Origin: Rhyzopertha dominica | Lineage: Eukaryota > Arthropoda > Insecta > Coleoptera > Bostrichidae | DNA length: 64,000 nucleotides | NCBI GenBank assembly: GCA_025024175.1 | Contig: QCXZ01000001.1 | Span: 5,208,001-5,272,000, forward strand | Direction of reading: 5' to 3' | Part shown: positions 1 through 13,600 of the stretch, piece by piece | Layout of the letters: every line of letters starts with the position of its first letter | Position numbering within the stretch: the first letter of the stretch is position 1 | Notes under the pieces: generated by a model | Told to the model about the DNA's origin: nothing | The model's input: the letters and a program-made list of their open reading frames with translations, nothing else | Databases searched by the model: none | Translations under genes and position numbers: made by a program

Positions 1-120
1 GCAAGTCATTTTTTAAGGCGGTTTCTAAGAGACGATGCCCTTGCGTGACGCAATGTATCTAAATTATGTAAAATGTAGTGTATATACGATAGTATGTGGA
101 GTAGGCGCTGGCACCGCTTC

Positions 121-1108
121 TTACGACAAATCTGCAACAAATATCCCCAAATCAGATGTCTACACAACAAATTTTCAGGTTAACATTCCCACAACTGTCA
201 AAAATTGACATTTTTTTTTCGGAAATCCAAGAAAAATACCAAGTGTACTTACAACTGGGCGTTGCTTGAAAATTTCTCTGGATCTGGTCGTAAGTGAACT
301 TAACAAAGGCGTCGTACTGCTCCGCCAGTTTAGCAGTCAGGACGTTGTCGTATTCCTCTCGTATTTCGCATTCCTTCTCACGCAGCATGCGCTCACAGAT
401 CAAGCCGACCTGACGGAACGTGAACAAAGCCTTCTCAGAGCGTGGTGAGTCGTTTTCACTGCCTGAACTGCTGCCGTCGGAGTGTTCCATACTGCTGACG
501 AGCTGTTTGCGCCTTTGTAGGCGCTTTAACTCAGCGCGGATGCTAGCCGCCATTTTTTCTGAAAAAAGTCTTATAACTCATTTGAAGACTTCTCACTACT
601 AAGAAAATCAGCATAGACCGTAAAAATTTACTGGAAATTTGAGGTGTAAGGTGTCAAAATCAAATAATCGATTCTGCACGGTTTTATAATTACTCCATGG
701 AGCACAAAAGAATAATGAATTCAAATTCCTAACCCCCTACTCATAATATCAACAATGCCAATAATTAAATGGCTTCCATCAGCTGACATCAATCAAATGT
801 CAACAAAACAATAACTCGCTTATCAAATTACCTGAGGTAAACATGAAGCCCAAGGGCCCCAAGTAAACCATCCACATCCTTTCAAAAACACAAAGAACGT
901 ACTTACCAGGTGTCATTTTCTGACTAATCACGTCTGGAAACACGGATTTCGCTTTGGGAGTAGTACACCCAGAACTACTCGGAGACGAGCCCCCAGGTCT
1001 GTCCTTGTGGCTCGGACTCGTGCAGAACGGGATACACCGCCTCCGTTTTGCCGGTTGGCCCAACATCGGGTCCCAATCTAACGATCTCTTCAGTGTAGCA
1101 CACGCCAT
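121..1108 (-). CDS. akirin: Akirin, nuclear transcription cofactor (3 exons, complete)
   Basis: Exons on the minus strand are 1108-907, 558-253 and 131-121, totalling 519 nt and encoding 172 aa. Donors GTAAGT and acceptors CAG are present, and the phases join cleanly. The N-terminus MACATLKRSLDWDP followed by the basic KRRRC nuclear localisation signal is diagnostic of akirin. Exon 2 gives the RAELKRLQRRKQL helix and the conserved C-terminal block (FTFRQVGLICERM, KLAEQYDAFVKFTYDQI). The last exon supplies only 11 nt, completing the family's YLS terminus before TAA. Akirins are small nuclear proteins that bridge transcription factors (NF-kB/Relish, Twist) to SWI/SNF chromatin remodelling; this role is family knowledge. 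Exon 2 opens with an internal Met that is not the true start. The gene lies head to head with GTF3C5. Its 3' UTR runs out of the window. Confidence 0.97.
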
Positions 1109-1671
1109 TTTTGATGGGATTCGTCAACTGTTCGCACCAAACACAGATTTCAGGCGNACTTGTTTTCGCGGNNCACTCGACGAAAACGTTTCCACCAGAA
1201 TCAGCGTTGAACACGGCACTGTCTGTACGATTTGCAAGTTTCTTGGCACGTCTGCAAACGACGCAGATGTTCTTTGATTAGCATCAAAGCGACAATATGG
1301 CGAATATACAAGCTTCTGTCATTTTGAACGGCATTCCGACCAGTACGANCATGGGCATTGCNCGCAGGCGCGGCGTGAATAATTACGTAATGACGGGTAG
1401 ATGGCGCTGCTCAATTCATTAGTTTTTTTGTGTTTCAGCGATAATTTTGCGTACAAAAATACAGAATAATTTGCACAGCATGCAACAAAAGTGTTGTATT
1501 TTCATTACGGAAGCATCCCATTGTTTATCAATGATTTAATTTGGGTTACCACGGAGTAGCAGGCGGCAACGCCGAACAACAAAGTTCACAAAAGCACCAA
1601 GAGATGTCTACGCAGACGCTCCTGTTTTGATTTTGATTGATGCTCATAACCTACAAAAAGTATCATTTACG
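1109..1671. promoter_or_regulatory. Shared intergenic (putative bidirectional promoter) of akirin and GTF3C5
   Basis: About 560 bp separate the two divergent start codons. The interval is more GC-rich than the surrounding introns and contains several Ns. No TATA box is evident. Open frames crossing it (about 975-1277, both strands) show no recognisable protein and are interrupted by Ns. Promoter function is inferred only from the head-to-head arrangement of the two genes. Confidence 0.5.
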
Positions 1672-4600
1672 ATGTCAAGAGTTCCTACATATAATAAAGA
1701 CTACTATAGCGATTTTTCCAAGAAACTAATCAGGATTCAGTACCCTGGAGTAGTGGAAAATGTCGATAAGATGGTAGACACTCTAGGAGGGATGAGTAAA
1801 ATTGGAAATGTAGGTTATGTTTGTAACAGTGGCAGGATCACTTTTCCTGTTTTTTAGGCTGTACGATCGTCTTCCCGAAAGCTAGAGCTGCGATTTCAAC
1901 CAGATAATGTGTATTGTAAACCAGCACGTGCAGATAAAGACGAAAACCCTGGTGTTCTTTTAAAGCTTAAGGTTCGTAAGCACAAAGATGGTTCTGTTGC
2001 TTCCATAAAGTATGAAGTAGTTGGTGTGACGTTACAGTNGTTTAAATTTGACAGTAAGTAAGCAGAATGTCGCCCCCTTCAATCTTAAAACTCGATTATC
2101 TTGCAGGGCTATGTGACTTCCAATATCTACCCTTAGTTCCAAAAGACGGCAATGGATTGGAAAATATATATGACGATTTGTTTCCGAAAGACCTCGTGGG
2201 GAAGGATTGGCTTTCGTGAGTCATCTTCACCTACCTTACTACCCTTTCACTAAATAAGTCTTTGCAGTGATGAGGCGTCGAAGAATGTACCTCTGTTTTT
2301 CCCGCCCGTGTCGTTTTCCCGCGTTGATTCAGCACATAACAAACTACATTTCGAAAAGGCCAAGCCCGAATTGCAGCCTGAAGCAATGAAACCTTCTGAC
2401 AAACGAAAGGGCAATTTGGTTTACGAAGTGGCGAATCCCTTGTCTAGAAGGAGAGTTGGGCGACCTTTGGGTTCGATTTTTATGAATTTCGACGACAGTG
2501 AGGTACCGATGCACCCACCTGAAGGCGCCGCCGAAGTGCTAAGGAACCTGACTGCGAGGGATATTCCACACGAAAAAGTGAAACAGGTTAGTTGGCTGTG
2601 GAAATTGACAATTGACCGGGATTGAACCTGGGACCTTTTGAACACTAGTCAAATGTGCTAACCAACTGTGCTGTTAAAACATTACAGACTAACCTTTTGT
2701 ATCCTCTCTCTATCCTGTTGTAGTATTTTTATTTTTGCTACAACATCCTTAAAAAGGTGGTATATGGTATATTCATAGCAAGTTTACATACATACATACA
2801 AATAATACATCTACATTATTGCACCCATAACATTGCTGAAAGTATAAAACATAATAATAAATCATAACTAAATTAGTAAACTTACTTTGCTATGCAACTT
2901 AAGTTGCCTATATATATATATATATATTAGCTGCACTACAGCACTATTAAAGGTTACAAATGACATTTTACGTGCTCATGATAATCGTCATTGCGCCGTG
3001 TTGGTGCTTTTAGATTATAGTAAAGTGTTTGATACAATCAATTACTCGGTTCTAGAGGCTATTCTTCGGTATATTGGTTTCGATCGTTGCGCAGTTGGGC
3101 TTTTGTCGTCATTTGTAACTGAGAGGTTTGCTGTGGTAAAGTTAGATACTTCTTCATCAAATAAAGTGCCTTTGACTTGTGGCTGAGTGCGATTTAGCGG
3201 TGAAGAATATAAATGATGACTTGGAGAGGATTGTGGAGGCGTCCAGATCGCATGCATTAAAAATAAATCCGGGCAAATCTGCTGCTATTCTGTTTGGTGG
3301 TCGAAATGTATTGGGTGCGGTNTCAGAGAAGCTTATGCTGCACATTGACGGCTGTGCCATACCTTTAGTGGAAAATGCTAAGAGTCTGGGGTTGACGTTG
3401 GATAATACTTTCCGATACAGAAAGCATATAAACAACTGCATAAAAGAGACGTTTATTAACTTAAAGCAGTTATTTTCGCATAGANCATGCTTGGATGTAC
3501 GCGTTAAGAAATTGTTGAGTGACACAATGTCTCACTTCAATTATTGCAGTGAGGTATTTTTTTCATGCCTTGATGTAGCCACTAAGGCGAAGATACAGAG
3601 AATACAGAATGCGTGCCTCAGGTTAGTTTATGGGATTGGGAGACGTCAACATATATCGCATAAGCTAGTGGATGCTGGCTGATTGAACATGGATAAGAGA
3701 TTTTTGCGGCGAGTGTCTTGCTTGTATCATAAGGTAGTTTACCTTCGGACTCCACCCTACCTTTATAATAAAATAACTTTTCGTAGTGACGTTCATAACA
3801 TTAACGTCAGGTTCAGGGGTAAGCTGAGTCCCCCATTTCATAATTCATTGTTTGAGAGATCGTTTTCAGTGCAGATTTGTAAAGTTTATAATTCTCTTCC
3901 TAATAACTTAAAAACTCTTGAACCTGAGAAATTTAAAAGACATCTGCGGGAGTTTTTCAATGATTAATTTTGGTGCTGTGAGGGGGTGTCTCTGGCATCT
4001 ATTCATCTGATAAATAATTGTCTTGGGTAATTGTTCTGGGAATTGGGGTACAAATTCGCTCTTGATTAATGTAGTTATTAATTTTCTATGCTTATTATGT
4101 AGTCATATTCAACTAGATTATTCTGATTATTATTTCGAGGTGGTTGAGTGGAAGAGCAGGGGACACAGCTTTGTGTCCATCTGAACTTCGCCTTTTGTTT
4201 TCTTTTTTTTTGTATAGTAAAAGCAATAAAGGATATATTATATTACTATTATTATCATATCATATCCCCAGAACAATATCTTCATGGCCTCCAGTCCTTC
4301 GCAAAAAATGCTCATTCTGTGGCTGGCATCAGAAAGCAGAGCATGGGGACTGTTAACCTTTAAAAATCGTTTACATTCTGCTAGAGAATAACAATTTCTT
4401 ACCTGCTATAACTATTAGAAAGTTGCATCATTCTTGGGTACTTATATATAAGATTTGAACCATCCAATTATCTGAGGGTAACCTTCGACAATCGGGGTAA
4501 TTATTTTGTCAGTGTTTGAATATTATACTTATTTAACAAATTAAATAGGGTCCTATGTACGGACCATATCGTTGGAGCTCTGTTCACATACAATTGCAAT

Positions 4601-7600
4601 CCATAAAACGAACCTGGGCCATCTAATCCACCAGGCATCTGTAAAGCCCATCCATTTCACGATCTGGTCACCTATATTGCACTCGAGGGGAACACGAAGG
4701 TATCACATCTAATCATTCCGGAAGAGCCATCCACCCAGTTCCTGTAGAGCGTGGCCATTTCATCATAGCGTAAATCTATGGAAATCAGATAAGTTATAAA
4801 TCGTGGCACGGAGCAGTTCATACTTACCATTTAATATTTCTTATACTAACCATTTGTTTTGTGAGTATACTGTAAACTCACGCAAAGCTTTGCTTGGGGG
4901 ATTCATGGTTGTTTCCACATTTATTTTTATTAATACGTAATTGCAATATCTATCTGTATGTTAAACCCGGTTCACTTCAATATATGCCGACAGGACATTA
5001 AAAGACCGATTGCTTTATTTATTTAGTCCGATTTAGTCCACGATCTAGATTTCCAATTTTAAGTATCGTTGTAAAAATTGGTGGCGTCCTTACTTGACCC
5101 ATAGAAATTTTGGACCCACGGATCCCGCTCTACCAACGAAAAGGCTGGCATTAGTGTGTGTTACAGTAATTTTACATCACACTGCGACCACTAAAAATGA
5201 CAAAATTAAAAATTATCGCTGCAATGTAGTAAACTTAGCTCTCCAGCGTCGTCTGATACCAAATATGATGACTTTTTAAATTGTACGTTTATGTAATAAA
5301 AGTCAACACAGTCAACAGGAAAATAGGATGTCGATCAACAACTTTACTGGGTGTTTTCAGATGTTTGAAGAGAGACCTATTTGGTCTAAGGCTGCCATAC
5401 TTCACAAAACGGGAATCAGATTTGAACACATAAAAAGCATCCTTCCCTGCTATGCCTACTATTGTATCACTGGACCATGGCGTGTAATGTGGGTTCGATT
5501 TGGTTATGATCCAAGGAAGGACCCGTCTGCAAGAATATACCAAACCTTTGACTATAGGATCAGGGCAGTTGCAGGTAGGAANTTGTGCCATTCGTTGTTT
5601 CTTTCTTTCATAATAACAAAACACTGTATTAACTAAAATGCATGTCTATGCTGTGCTGTCTACACCTCAACCAACTGCAGGTAGATCTATTTTGCTGTTA
5701 TTACAGCTCATTACAAGGCACACTAAAACAGATACATATTATAGTTAGCATAATTATTAATGTAGAGGGTGATCAATTAAGAGATGTGACCGATCTTATA
5801 CCATATATGATAAGATCTAGAGCTTTGGGGAAAAACAATCAACTTAAGTGGCAAAGGGAAATTGATAGAAATTATTTTCATATTCGTAAAACCACCAAAA
5901 AATTAATAAATGTATGCAGCAATTAAGATTAAAAGATTATCTCAACGAAACTGTCATTCTTGTTCAGAATTTTTTTTCAAATAGTAAGCAAAACAGTCTT
6001 GAAAACAGTTATTGAAAACAATCAGGTAAAAATTAGATTTTAAATTCAATAATTTGCAACCTTAATTACACACTTGAACTCCTTATCATAGGTTGTAAAA
6101 TTAAAGTAAAACTGAACACTAATTATTCGGATGAATTGTAAAAGTAAAACCCATCATGGCTATTGACAAATAAATACCACAAGGATGTGGCATCATGCGC
6201 ACACGCAAACTTTTTTTTATTTGTCAATAGCCATGATGGGTTTTACTTTTACAATTCATCCGAATAATTAGAGTTCAATTTTACTTTAATTTCATATCTT
6301 ATGTTAAGGAGTTCAAATGTGTAACTTAAAAGACTTACGTTTTTTCTAACAATATTGGTTATTTATATGTATAGGATATGTTGATAATTGTCACATAATA
6401 TGCATTACAAACATAATTTTTAATTGGCAAAAGATTAAATATATAGGAATTAAGGTTGCAAGTTATTGAATTTAAAGTCTAACTTTTACCTGACTGAATT
6501 AAGATTGTTTACAATGTCTGTTTTCAAGACAGGCAGTTTTACTTACTATTTGAAAAAAATTTCCGTACGAAAATGACAGTTTCGTTGAGATAATCTCTTA
6601 ATATTAATTGCTGCATACATTTATTACATTTTTGGTGGTTTTACGAATCCGAAAATAATTTCTATTGATTTCGCTTTGCTACTTAAGTTAATTATTTTTC
6701 CCCAAAGCTCTAGAACTTATCGTATATGGTATAAGATCAGTCGCATCTATTAATTGATCACCCTGTACATTTGTAATATGCTAACTATGTACCTGTTAAC
6801 GATGGGAATAATCGAGATGCAATAATCGGTTTAGTCGATTATTAAAACTTCTCGACATAATCGATCATACCATCCAAATTAGTAATACTAATATTAGTGG
6901 TCACGCGGGTAAACGCTAGCGCTGTACGAACGAATACTTCGCGACGTCGGGATGGGAACAATGAAGATGCAATAATCGAATTAGTATGTAGTTTATATCA
7001 TCGACGAACTTCCCGCGCGTGGATCGATTATTCGTTAATCGTTCGTTCCGACCATTAATACAACTTCTCGTAATGGATTGCTGCTTAGTTATATTATGAT
7101 ATTGTGATTATTCTTTCAATTTTATTGTTCAGCTAGAACATTTAATGTAAAATTTTAATGAGATTATAATTGATTGTTGGCGCATTGTTTAACTAAGGAT
7201 AAAATAAAAAATATTGAATTTAATAAATGGGATAAAAGGTATAATACAAAATGACAATATATATAATCTATATATGTACAGAATTTATTATTGAACTGAT
7301 TTACATGTATAATAATAATAATATAATTCAGAACTATAATGCAACAACAATCAATAGATTCGCATACCAATATAAACTTGAAAAAATACTATTCGCTCTT
7401 CTTCCAACAAAAAAACCTCTTAAAATGGTAAATTGTAATATTTAGAAGATGTATAAAATATATAAATGCCATATGCTAAAAAAATAATTTAATGGAAAAA
7501 CAACAGAAATATGTGTCTTAAAAAATAAAATGTTTTCATGGTTATACACAAAATAAACAAAATTTTTAATGCTGTTTAAAAATAGAATTTGATCTAGTTT

Positions 7601-10600
7601 TTTTGGCGATAATCTATTCCTTCGCAAGTTAGTAAGCTGTCCAGCTTTTGAAAAAAACACGTTCCGATGGCACTGAAGTTGCAGGAATCGATAAACAGTA
7701 GTAAGTACTCAAATGTAAATTCGTGAAAATGTATATAAAATATTCGAGCATTCGCAATTAAAAAGACAACGATGTAGCATGAATACTGGTTATCGCACTG
7801 TCTATGCCCTACAAAACTAAAGATGTAGTACTACTAATGTTTAACTACTAATATTAGTCGATTATTAAAATATATGGATACGAAATAATCGATTATTGAA
7901 ATATCTCGATTATTCCCATCGCTAGTACCTGTGTTAGTGTGCCTTGTCTCCTTCGAATTTGAATTAATCTCGTCTCGTAACGCATTTGTAGGTAATCATG
8001 CGCATGCGCAAGCTCGGGAGCCAAAGTAGACCGTCTCTCCCTAGACTCTTTTGGTCTAGTGTAGACAGCATGGCATAGAACTGGTTTTGCTTATACACCA
8101 AAGCAATGATATGATGTAAGTAAGAATTTAGGATGGCAATGCCTTCTGTCAGCATTACACTGACATGATGACAAGGCCACCTAGCTGCCTTAATGGGTAC
8201 TACTTCCTGTAGTGACCTGTAGCCTTTAGGAAGTAGTACCCGTTAAGGCAGCTAGTTGGCTTTGTCATCATGTCAGTGTAATGCTGACAGATGGCATTGC
8301 CATCCTAAATTCTTACTTACACTGCATTAACGTCCTAGTGTTTTTAATCTAGGTCAAGCCAAGCTGGGCATTAATGTGAAGCGAGCTTCCACATCTAGCG
8401 AACCATCGACCATCAAAAACCTCTCGGACTTAAAAACCACCCCCTCCACTTACACAACCCAAATCACAGAGGGCAGCTACGTCCTCAAGCCCGGGTTCAA
8501 ACCGCCTGCCAGGCAGATGTTCTACCAGGTTGGAAAAAGTTGACTTTGCACCGAAAATGCCCCTAAACGTTTCTGAATTCCAGTACTGCCAAGTGCAGCT
8601 TCCCGAAATCCAAGAGATGCTCAGCAGGTTGCCAGTTCCTCCCCCGGGAGCTGTGTGCGACCCGAAGAACGGCTGGTTGCCGGCCAGGTTCCACGAGCAG
8701 TGCAGGGAGATCACCAGCAGGTACATCAACGAACTGATCAAGGAGGAGCTGCTGCAGAAGAAGCTGGAAGAGGACCAGAAGGCCAGCGATCAGCTGGAGG
8801 AGTTGGATGATGGCGATGTGGAAATCGTTGAGCAGGGTGAGTGGTTTTTGGAAAATCCATCATTTTCTTAAGGGTTTTCGTTTAATTTTCAAAAATTAGG
8901 AAGTAGTCAAATTTAATGTTCTTTAAGTATTTCATTTTTCAATCAATTAAACAGCTGAAATATTGAGTACTTACAATGTTTGCCAAATTAGTATACAGTG
9001 TACAATATGCAGGGTGTCTCAGAATTTCTGCTACATAAGGTTAGAAGAAGTCTACAATAGGTAACTTTTTTATTTGACGTCGTAGACTAGTGGTGTTTAC
9101 AAAAAAAAACAATTGAACATCGACTGACTGAGATATCTACTACAAGTTTTGTGAATAGTAATTATTTAACATCAGATATCTCAAAAACAATTGATTGTAG
9201 GGTAGCGGTACCTTAGTACTTTTTTGTTTAATTCGACCCCCTTAATCGAATGCACCAGAAAAAATGGGGTTGTTCCATTTAAAATAACAAACTTGTAGTA
9301 GATATCTCATTCAGTTGGTATTCCACTGTCTTTTGTAAACACCACAAAATTCTTCTTAAAGCTTATACTATGATATAATGATTTTTAATTTTGTTCTTGG
9401 TGGTAATATGGTCCTACAATTTTTTAACGAGTTTTTCCACTCTTATTTACTTGCATAGTTTTGACGAAAACTGTTTTCTCCACTAAAAACAATCTTAGAA
9501 CCATATTACTACCTCTAATTAAAAAAATTATCAAGAGATGAAGGTGGTTTTAAACCTTCTACAATTTCTTTTAAGTTTCTTTGATTACTGAAAGTGAGGT
9601 AATTCTCTAAAATTGCTCAATATGTATATAGTATACTCCGGTATTGACATATAATTGAATCGCTTATTTGAGAAACCCGATATGTCCTAATGTTACCATC
9701 TTGAGATAAGTTGAAAAAACTGTTTATTGTCAAAACTAATAATAATTATCAGTTTTGGTAGTGTGTACTACATAGAACTAGTCGTACTACATGATTGGTC
9801 TACTCGACGTAAATATAAATGGAATAAGTGCAACAAAAAATAAATAAATAAAAATGGACATACCGGGTTTCTCAAATAAACAAAATCCAGAAATTACTTT
9901 CAAGTAAATTTTATTGAATATTTGAAAACTATAAAGAAAATAAAGTAAAGTTACAAAACTTCTGGTTCCATTTCTCCTTCCTCAGTCGGCCAACCGAAAA
10001 TTTCTTCGTAAAAGCGCCTGATCTTTTCATCGTCCGGAAGATAAGTGTTGAATTTCTTGATATTGTCCATTTTCTTGTTCTTAATTGGGATTTTTACATT
10101 AGGATACGCCGGTAAACCTGGTAATTCCCTTGGCCGAGGGTAACGTGTACCAAGCGCAAAAACATGAAATACCAAGCCGTTTATGAAGTCGAAAACTTTC
10201 ACACTTCCCTTGAAGTCTTCCCCATAGGTAAACTGCATGTACGATGATATATTAAACGGAACTCTGTCTTTTCGTTCCAAGTCATTGCTTACACAGTTTC
10301 TTTTGTAATATTTTGGCCACCAAGCCTTGAAGTCTTTAATAATGCTATTGTCGTTGTCTATAATGTGAACTGTAAAAAGGTTACGCTGACTGGCCTGGAT
10401 TATTAATTCGGCGTAATGTTTCAGTGTGTAAATTCTGTCATGCTTCTTTATGTGCCTTTTAACTACAGCAAAATTCCTGTCGCAGGGCATGAAGGAATGC
10501 CCACGAATGGGGAAATACTGATTTATTGTACTAAATCTTCCCAATTCAACCATGCCAGCGCACATTCTGACGGTACAATGGTTTTTATTTTGTCCAGGGC

Positions 10601-13600
10601 AGCCGTCCATGAAGACATGTAAGTGTTTCACTTCTTGTGAGACATACGTCTGTATGAAGTTTGTGATAAATGAACATACTTCATTAGGCCCCTTCCTTCC
10701 CATGCCTTCATGGTATAAGTAGAATACACCCTTGCCTGTTATAAGGTTGTTGATATTAAAGTTAGATACCGTTAACTGGTGTAAATAGAAAGTTTCTTGC
10801 ACCGGAACTTGCGGCAAGAAAATATTTTGCATATAATCGACAGCGATTATGGCGACTGTGGGGTCATCTTTATATTTTTCTTTTAATTCAGTCATTTTTG
10901 TAAAGAATTTCTTGGCTCTTCTTAGATGGACTAATTTTTCTGCTACAGCAACCCTTTTTGCGTTATCATTTAACTCTTTTGATTTGATCTTCATATTCAA
11001 CTCTTCACATTTGCAACAGGTATCAACTTGAGGTCTACCGAAACTTAAGCTGAATCTTTCTTTGAATATCTTGTAGTATAAAGAATATTTTACACCAGCA
11101 TTAGGATGTTTCTGAACAAACAAACTATGCATTTTTTTAATATCAAGAGTTTCGCTAAGATAATGATACTCCCTTGATGTGTAATGAGCTATTTTCGCTG
11201 GAAACTCCCTAATGTGACTTTCTATGAGTTGTATAAGCGAAAGTGGTTTGCTATTCCCAGGGTTTTGTTTTCCACGTTTATCTTGTGGAGACTTTCCCTC
11301 TTTTAAAAGTAAACATAAACGATAAACTCGATCTTTACCAATCCCATGTAAATTCATGAAAGCGATCTTACACACCTGATGTCTGAAAGAGCTACAAGTG
11401 ATGCTGTAGATATAATAACTTTCGTGAGGTTTTGAATTATCATTATTTCGGGGACGTTTTCTTTGTACTGGAACAATTCCTATCAGTGCCTGAAGGTAAG
11501 CATCTTGCTCATTTTTGGTTCCAAAACTGTAAAATTTATTGAATATTTCTTGCCGGTCATTCTCTGATATCTTTTCCATACATTTTTTTCTACAACTAAT
11601 GATTTTGTTTTATATACAGATAATATTTTTTGGGAAACTTACTTGCAACTTTCGCCCGTTTGCCTTTTGGGGACAATAATCCCTTTGTAATTGACATATT
11701 CTTCCCCTTTAATTCTTGCTTTCTTGATACTTTCACTTCTATAAACCACACTTTTCACACCTTTTTTGCGTTTAGCAGTATTTGTTGTGTCACCTTCCAT
11801 TGTTCACTAAAAACTGATAAACATGTGACAAACCAGGGACTGCCCCCAATTGTCAAATTTAGAACTAACAGCACACGCGCCAACTTAAATTTATTTGAGA
11901 AACACGATAAGTCCTGGACATATCGGGTTTCTCAATAAAACGAATATTACTAGAGCCTGTTGCTCGCTAACAAACTGCAGGACTTGTTGGGTTTATACTT
12001 CAAACACTGCGCCTTGTTCACCCGAAGCCATTTTTAACATAAACCCAATATACGCCATATGTGGACTTATCGGCTTTCTCAAATAAGCGATTCAATTACA
12101 ACAAGACAATGCAAAGAATGTGGAAATAACCAACAGCAGTGCCCTCACATACACAGTGTGTACCAAAAATAACCGTTTTTTTTGGATATAAAATAATATT
12201 CATATTATATTACCTTTGAAAGTTATTATTTAGTCAAAATAGGTTCTATTTGACTCAATACAACATTTGGAATGATCAACCAATGCATGCATTCTTCAAC
12301 ACCTCAGTTATGGCTGCTTGAATGCCTGGGACAACATCATAAAATGCTCCTTTCATCTTGGTTTTCAGTTTTGGGAATAGAAAATAGTTACATGGTGATA
12401 GATCAGGCGAATACGGAGGGTTGTCGATGAGAGAAATCCAATTTTTCATCAAAAATTAATTCACTTTTTTGGTCTTGTAAGGTGGTACAATATCGTGCAA
12501 TAAAAAGAGCTGTTTTCCTACTGGATATTCAGGTCTGACACGACCAATTCTTCTCCACAAACGATGTAAAATGGCTAAATAGTATTCTCCTTTAACAGTT
12601 TGACTTTCTGCAACAAATTCCTTGTGGACAATACCCTTTGAATCATAAAATGTAATCAACATTGTCTTGATGCAAGACAATTTTTGTGGTTTTGGCTTGC
12701 CTTTAGACTTCTATTTGGCAGATTGACGCTTAGTTTCAGGGTCATATTTAAAGCACTATGTCACATCACCAGTTATGATCGAATCAAGAATATCTGTATT
12801 GTTTTCAGCAGTTTCAACAATGTCTTTGCAATGCTCCAGACAAGCGTTTTTTTAATCTTCATTTAATTCATGTGGAAGAAAACGCGCACCGACCTTTGTT
12901 TTACCCAAAATCTTTAGTTAAAATTCTCCAGATAGTATTTTTACTCGTATTTAGTTCGTCAGCCATCATTCTCACAGTAAAATTTCCATTGATACCAATG
13001 ATTTCACGGACTTTTTTCACCAATTCAGCACGATTACTAGCTTCTGGACGACCTGGCCTTAGGTTGTTATTTAAATTCTCACAACCATTTTTAAATCATG
13101 TAAACCACATATAAACTTGAGTACGATTCATACAATCATCACCATATACTTTTTTCTAAATAATTCCAAAATTATTAACTAAACAAAACAATTGTAAAAA
13201 TACTTTTCGATCAGAAATTTCGTTTTCTATATAATAGCAAAATTTAATAAATATTCTGTGGATAAGGTCCAGTATTCATTTTTTTTGGTAATATTTCGAA
13301 AATGTCAAAATTTTGGAAACATTTTTTAAACACTTTTTGTGTGAAATTTTATTTCCTATCGGATGGTATTTTCATATGTAAATATATTAAGTATTTTCTG
13401 AGATATTTGGGAAAAACCGGTTTTTTTAAATGACCGTTTTTTTCTTTTAANCAGTTCGCTGCACCAAAAATTTATAGGAACTAATAATACCTGCAATTAT
13501 ACTACTAATCACATACTAAAAGGCAAAAAATAAATGTTTGCAAAAAGGTTAGTTACCCCACAATTTTAGGGAAGGGGGCCCTATATATTAAAATTTTTTT

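Noticed and set aside
954..1277. Frames on both strands across akirin exon 1 and the promoter
   Set aside because: No domains, Ns inside, and overlap with a confident exon on the minus strand.
2421..2645. Minus-strand frame opposite GTF3C5 exon 4
   Set aside because: Shadow of a conserved plus-strand exon.
2911..2929. TA repeat as a promoter TATA element for the LINE
   Set aside because: It is a simple microsatellite and the LINE is 5'-truncated, so promoter function is not supported.
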